DNA of 8,195 bases from CAITNQ01 sp041661365. GTDB lineage: Bacteria; Latescibacterota; UBA2968; UBA8231. Below are positions 6,144 through 8,195 of the stretch, piece by piece; the stretch's first letter is position 1, and each line of letters starts with the position of its first letter. A program made the translations under genes and the position numbers. The DNA lies in the NCBI GenBank assembly GCA_041661365.1, contig JBAZUN010000270.1:1-8195 (forward strand), given 5' to 3'. The notes beneath the pieces are model-generated. The model had not been told where the DNA came from. It did not search any database and saw only the letters and a list, made by a program, of their open reading frames with translations.

Positions 6144-6403
6144 GCTGGCGGCTGCTCTACACCCAACAGGCGCGCCAGGACGCGAGGAAACTCGCCGCCG
6201 CTGGCCTGAAGCCGAAGGCCCAGGCGCTCCTCGAGGTTCTCCGGGAGGACCCGTTCCTGTGGCCGCCGCCATACGAGAAGCTGGTCGGCGATCTTCAGGG
6301 GGCCTTCTCCCGGCGCATCAACATCCAGCACCGGCTGGTCTACCAGGTTCTCGCCGACGAGAAGGTCGTCAAGGTACTCAGGATGTGGACCCACTACGAG
6401 TAA
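6140..6403 (+). CDS. yoeB: YoeB-type toxin (Txe/YoeB family endoribonuclease)
   Basis: An 87-residue RelE-fold toxin, close to the 84 residues of E. coli YoeB. The catalytic residues are in place: E46 in YEKLVGDL, R65 in INIQHRLVYQV, and H85-Y86 at the C-terminus (WTHYE), matching E46, R65, H83 and Y84 of E. coli YoeB. Such toxins bind the ribosome and cut mRNA in the A site when the antitoxin is degraded. The enzyme should therefore be active. Translation starts at GTG 6140, overlapping the antitoxin stop by four bases, and no Shine-Dalgarno sequence precedes it, so expression is probably coupled to yefM. The next gene begins 17 nt after its stop. Confidence 0.94.
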   Translation: MSWRLLYTQQARQDARKLAAAGLKPKAQALLEVLREDPFLWPPPYEKLVGDLQGAFSRRINIQHRLVYQVLADEKVVKVLRMWTHYE

Positions 6404-6420
6404 GGAGACCGAGGACTCCC

Positions 6421-8061
6421 ATGCCGCGTCTAGTCCTGTCCATCGTTCTAGCCAGTTGCATCGCGGCCCTGGCCGCGCCGCGGCCCGCGCCTTCTGATGA
6501 TCCCCCAACCGGACCGCCGATCCGCCCCGAGCGGACCGGGTACGAGGAGACCAGCAGCCACGCGGACGTGATGGCCTTCCTGCAGGCGGTGACCGCCTCG
6601 ACCCCGGGGATGCACCTAACCCGCTTCGGCTATTCCTCCGAGGGGCGGGTCCTGCCGCTGGTGGTGGTCGGCCAGGTGGCCGATGCCACCCCCGAGGCCG
6701 TGCTGGCTTCCGGGCAGACGCGGGTGCTGCTGCTGGCCAACATCCACGCCGGCGAGGTGGACGGCAAGGAGGCCATGCTGGTCCTCCTGCGCGACCTGGC
6801 CGCGGGCCGCCACGCGGCCTGGGCCGACTCGGTGGTGCTGCTGGTGGCGCCGATCTACAACGCCGACGGGAACGAGCGGCTGCACCTGGAGCGCTCGGGC
6901 CAGCTCGGGCCGTTCGGCGGCATGGGCGAGCGGGCCACGGCCCAGGGGTTTGACCTCAACCGCGACTGGATGAAGCTCGATGCTCCCGAGGCCTGGTCCC
7001 TGATCGGGCTGCTGCGGCAGTACGATCCGCACGTGGCCGTGGATTTCCACACCACGGACGGGACCTACATCGGGTACCACCTCACCTATTCGCCGCCCCT
7101 GCACCCGCATACCTGGGCTCCCCTGGTGAGCTACCTGCGCCAGGGGCTCCTGCCCGCGGTCACCCGGGCCGTGCGAGAGCGATCCGGCTGGGAGTACTAC
7201 TACTACGGCAACCTCCCCCCGCCGTACGCGGGGAACCTGGCGTGGGCCGGGATGGACACCACGGCCGGTTGGTACACCTTCGACTATCGAGCGCGGTACT
7301 CCAACAACTACCTCGGGCTGCGGAACCGTCTGGGGCTGCTCAGCGAATCCTACTCCTACGCCACCTTCGCGGACCGGATCCAGGCCTCGCTCCTCTTTGC
7401 CGAGGAGATCGTGAGCTTTGTCCACGCCCACGCGACCGCGGTCCGGGAGTTGACAGCCCAGGCCGACGCCCATTCGGTGGCCGGTGAGGAGCTGACGCTG
7501 CTGGCCAGGCACGCCCGCTCGCCCGAGCCGGTGGAGATCCTGCTGGGCGAGGTCGACGCCGAGCCCCATCCCTACAGCGGCGGCACGGTGCTGCACCGAC
7601 GCGAGGTACGGCGGCCGGTGCGGATCTACGAATACGGCACCTTCGAGGCCACCGAGACGGTGGCCGCCCCGCGGGCCTACTACCTTCCCGCCGGTCTGGG
7701 GCGGGCCGCGGACCTGCTCGCGGCGCACGGGATCCGCTGCCACGCGCTCGAGGCCCCGGCGACCCTGGCCCTGGAGCGGTTCCGCGTCGACTCGACTTGG
7801 GTGGCCGAAGCACCATACGAGGGACACCGGCAGCGCACCCTCTTCGGGGCGTACGAGTCGACCACCGAGACCCTGCCGGCCGGGACCCTGGTGGTGCCGG
7901 TCGATCAGCCGCTCGGCCGGCTCGCCTGTTACCTGCTGGAACCCCGTTCCGAGGACAGCCTGGCCGCCTGGAACCTGCTCGGCGACGGCGTGGTGGTCGG
8001 CGGTCACTATGCGATCCGGCGGCTCCCCGAGGATCAGGCGCATCGCGAGCGCCAGGAGTGA
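6421..8061 (+). CDS. Secreted M14-family zinc metallopeptidase (carboxypeptidase-like)
   Basis: A 546-residue exported peptidase. The M14 zinc motif HxxE is H109-A-G-E112 (NIHAGEVDG) and the third ligand is H210 in VDFHTTDG. N180-R181 in FDLNRDWMK match the substrate-carboxylate binding Asn-Arg of carboxypeptidases, and E309 in LLSESYSY is the likely catalytic glutamate. The peptidase domain covers about 45-340; the remaining 200 residues form a C-terminal region I cannot name, including PAGTLVVPVDQPLGRL (486-501). The N-terminus is a signal sequence: residues 4-19 are hydrophobic. LASC (10-13) fits a lipobox, but an ordinary signal peptidase site near ALAAP (16-20) is also possible, so lipoprotein versus free secreted protein is open. 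The ATG at 6421 is chosen because GAGGA lies 5 nt upstream (6411-6415) and the signal sequence starts there; the frame is open further upstream only as an overlap with yoeB. Confidence 0.88.
   Translation: MPRLVLSIVLASCIAALAAPRPAPSDDPPTGPPIRPERTGYEETSSHADVMAFLQAVTASTPGMHLTRFGYSSEGRVLPLVVVGQVADATPEAVLASGQTRVLLLANIHAGEVDGKEAMLVLLRDLAAGRHAAWADSVVLLVAPIYNADGNERLHLERSGQLGPFGGMGERATAQGFDLNRDWMKLDAPEAWSLIGLLRQYDPHVAVDFHTTDGTYIGYHLTYSPPLHPHTWAPLVSYLRQGLLPAVTRAVRERSGWEYYYYGNLPPPYAGNLAWAGMDTTAGWYTFDYRARYSNNYLGLRNRLGLLSESYSYATFADRIQASLLFAEEIVSFVHAHATAVRELTAQADAHSVAGEELTLLARHARSPEPVEILLGEVDAEPHPYSGGTVLHRREVRRPVRIYEYGTFEATETVAAPRAYYLPAGLGRAADLLAAHGIRCHALEAPATLALERFRVDSTWVAEAPYEGHRQRTLFGAYESTTETLPAGTLVVPVDQPLGRLACYLLEPRSEDSLAAWNLLGDGVVVGGHYAIRRLPEDQAHRERQE
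8054..8058 (+). promoter_or_regulatory. Ribosome binding site that sets the last gene's start
   Basis: AGGAG lies within the last codons of the peptidase gene and 7 nt before GTG 8066. This spacing is ideal and argues that the open frame at the right edge is a real gene, coupled to the peptidase. Confidence 0.55.
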
Positions 8062-8065
8062 GAGA

Positions 8066-8195
8066 GTGTCGCGTCCGAGAAATACCTTGGCATTCGCGGT
8101 CCGATCCATCCCGGCCAGCGTCGTTGCACTCACTTCCTGTATCTTCCCCTCGATACGGGGCGTTCGCGCGCCTAGCTGGCCGGGCGCCTCGGCCC
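8066..8195 (+). CDS. N-terminus of a probable exported protein, perhaps a lipoprotein (3' partial)
   Basis: From GTG 8066 the frame is open to the window edge (43 full codons). The ribosome site AGGAG at 8054-8058 precedes it, and it starts four nt after the peptidase stop. The translation opens with a basic start (MSRPRNTLAFAVR) followed by a moderately hydrophobic stretch, SIPASVVALTSC (residues 14-25). LTSC at 22-25 matches the lipobox consensus, so a lipoprotein signal peptide is plausible; the arginine at 13 and proline at 16 make the hydrophobic core weaker than usual. The rest, to about residue 43, is too short to name a family. The tight spacing suggests one operon with the peptidase, and a shared place outside the cytoplasm. 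Confidence 0.5.
   Translation, partial: MSRPRNTLAFAVRSIPASVVALTSCIFPSIRGVRAPSWPGASA

Noticed and set aside
6259..6420. Upstream start of the peptidase frame, overlapping yoeB by 145 nt
   Set aside because: The upstream part is the out-of-frame shadow of yoeB. A signal sequence begins exactly at ATG 6421, which has its own ribosome site.
6616..8133. A 505-codon open frame on the minus strand opposite the M14 peptidase
   Set aside because: Low-complexity, Val-Gly-Arg-Gln-rich translation without motifs; the plus strand carries all M14 zinc and substrate residues.
1..8195. tRNA, rRNA, CRISPR array, insertion sequence or integrase
   Set aside because: Reading both strands gave no clover-leaf-like sequence, regularly spaced long repeats, transposase motifs or terminal inverted repeats.

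Overview
This is a GC-rich bacterial window with nine complete or partial protein genes and no RNA gene, insertion sequence or CRISPR array that I can see. The M14 metallopeptidase resembles secreted carboxypeptidase-like proteins common in Gemmatimonadota and related soil or water lineages. That, the GC content and the frequent GTG starts suggest such an organism, but the taxonomic guess is weak.

Layout. (1) Positions 1-154 hold the last 50 codons of an unrecognised plus-strand gene. (2) Positions 200-875 hold a promoter and a Phd-type antitoxin / PIN-domain (VapC) toxin pair whose genes overlap by ATGA. (3) On the minus strand, facing that pair with a 12-nt gap, is a 385-aa protein (2045-888) that looks like two SIS-like (sugar isomerase fold) halves. 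(4) A 174-nt stretch (2073-2246) continues the reading frame of the next gene past its stop and reads like protein. It may be a leftover of a broken gene. (5) The largest gene, 5684-2247 on the minus strand, encodes a single-chain restriction-modification enzyme of 1145 aa. It has an N-terminal PD-(D/E)xK nuclease, a gamma-type N6-adenine methyltransferase with an NPPY motif, and a C-terminal region like the specificity domain of Type ISP enzymes, but no helicase. (6) A divergent spacer (5685-5900) carries the control region of a YefM-YoeB toxin-antitoxin pair (5901-6403), with a two-site GTAC operator over its promoter. (7) Seventeen nucleotides after yoeB starts a secreted or lipid-anchored M14 metallopeptidase (6421-8061). 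Four nucleotides later another exported-looking protein begins (8066) and runs off the window.

How it fits together. The restriction-modification enzyme is bracketed, beyond its immediate neighbours, by two toxin-antitoxin modules of different families, the usual make-up of a defence or stabilisation island. The enzyme probably both methylates host DNA and cuts unmodified DNA. Each TA pair is presumably autoregulated from a TTGACT-N17-TAnnnT promoter. The peptidase and the following gene lie so close behind yoeB that they may share its transcript. I see no clearly new multi-gene system. The points most worth follow-up are the helicase-less Type ISP-like enzyme with an AT-richer specificity region, the YefM operator geometry, the tandem SIS-like protein and the in-frame tail after the restriction gene.
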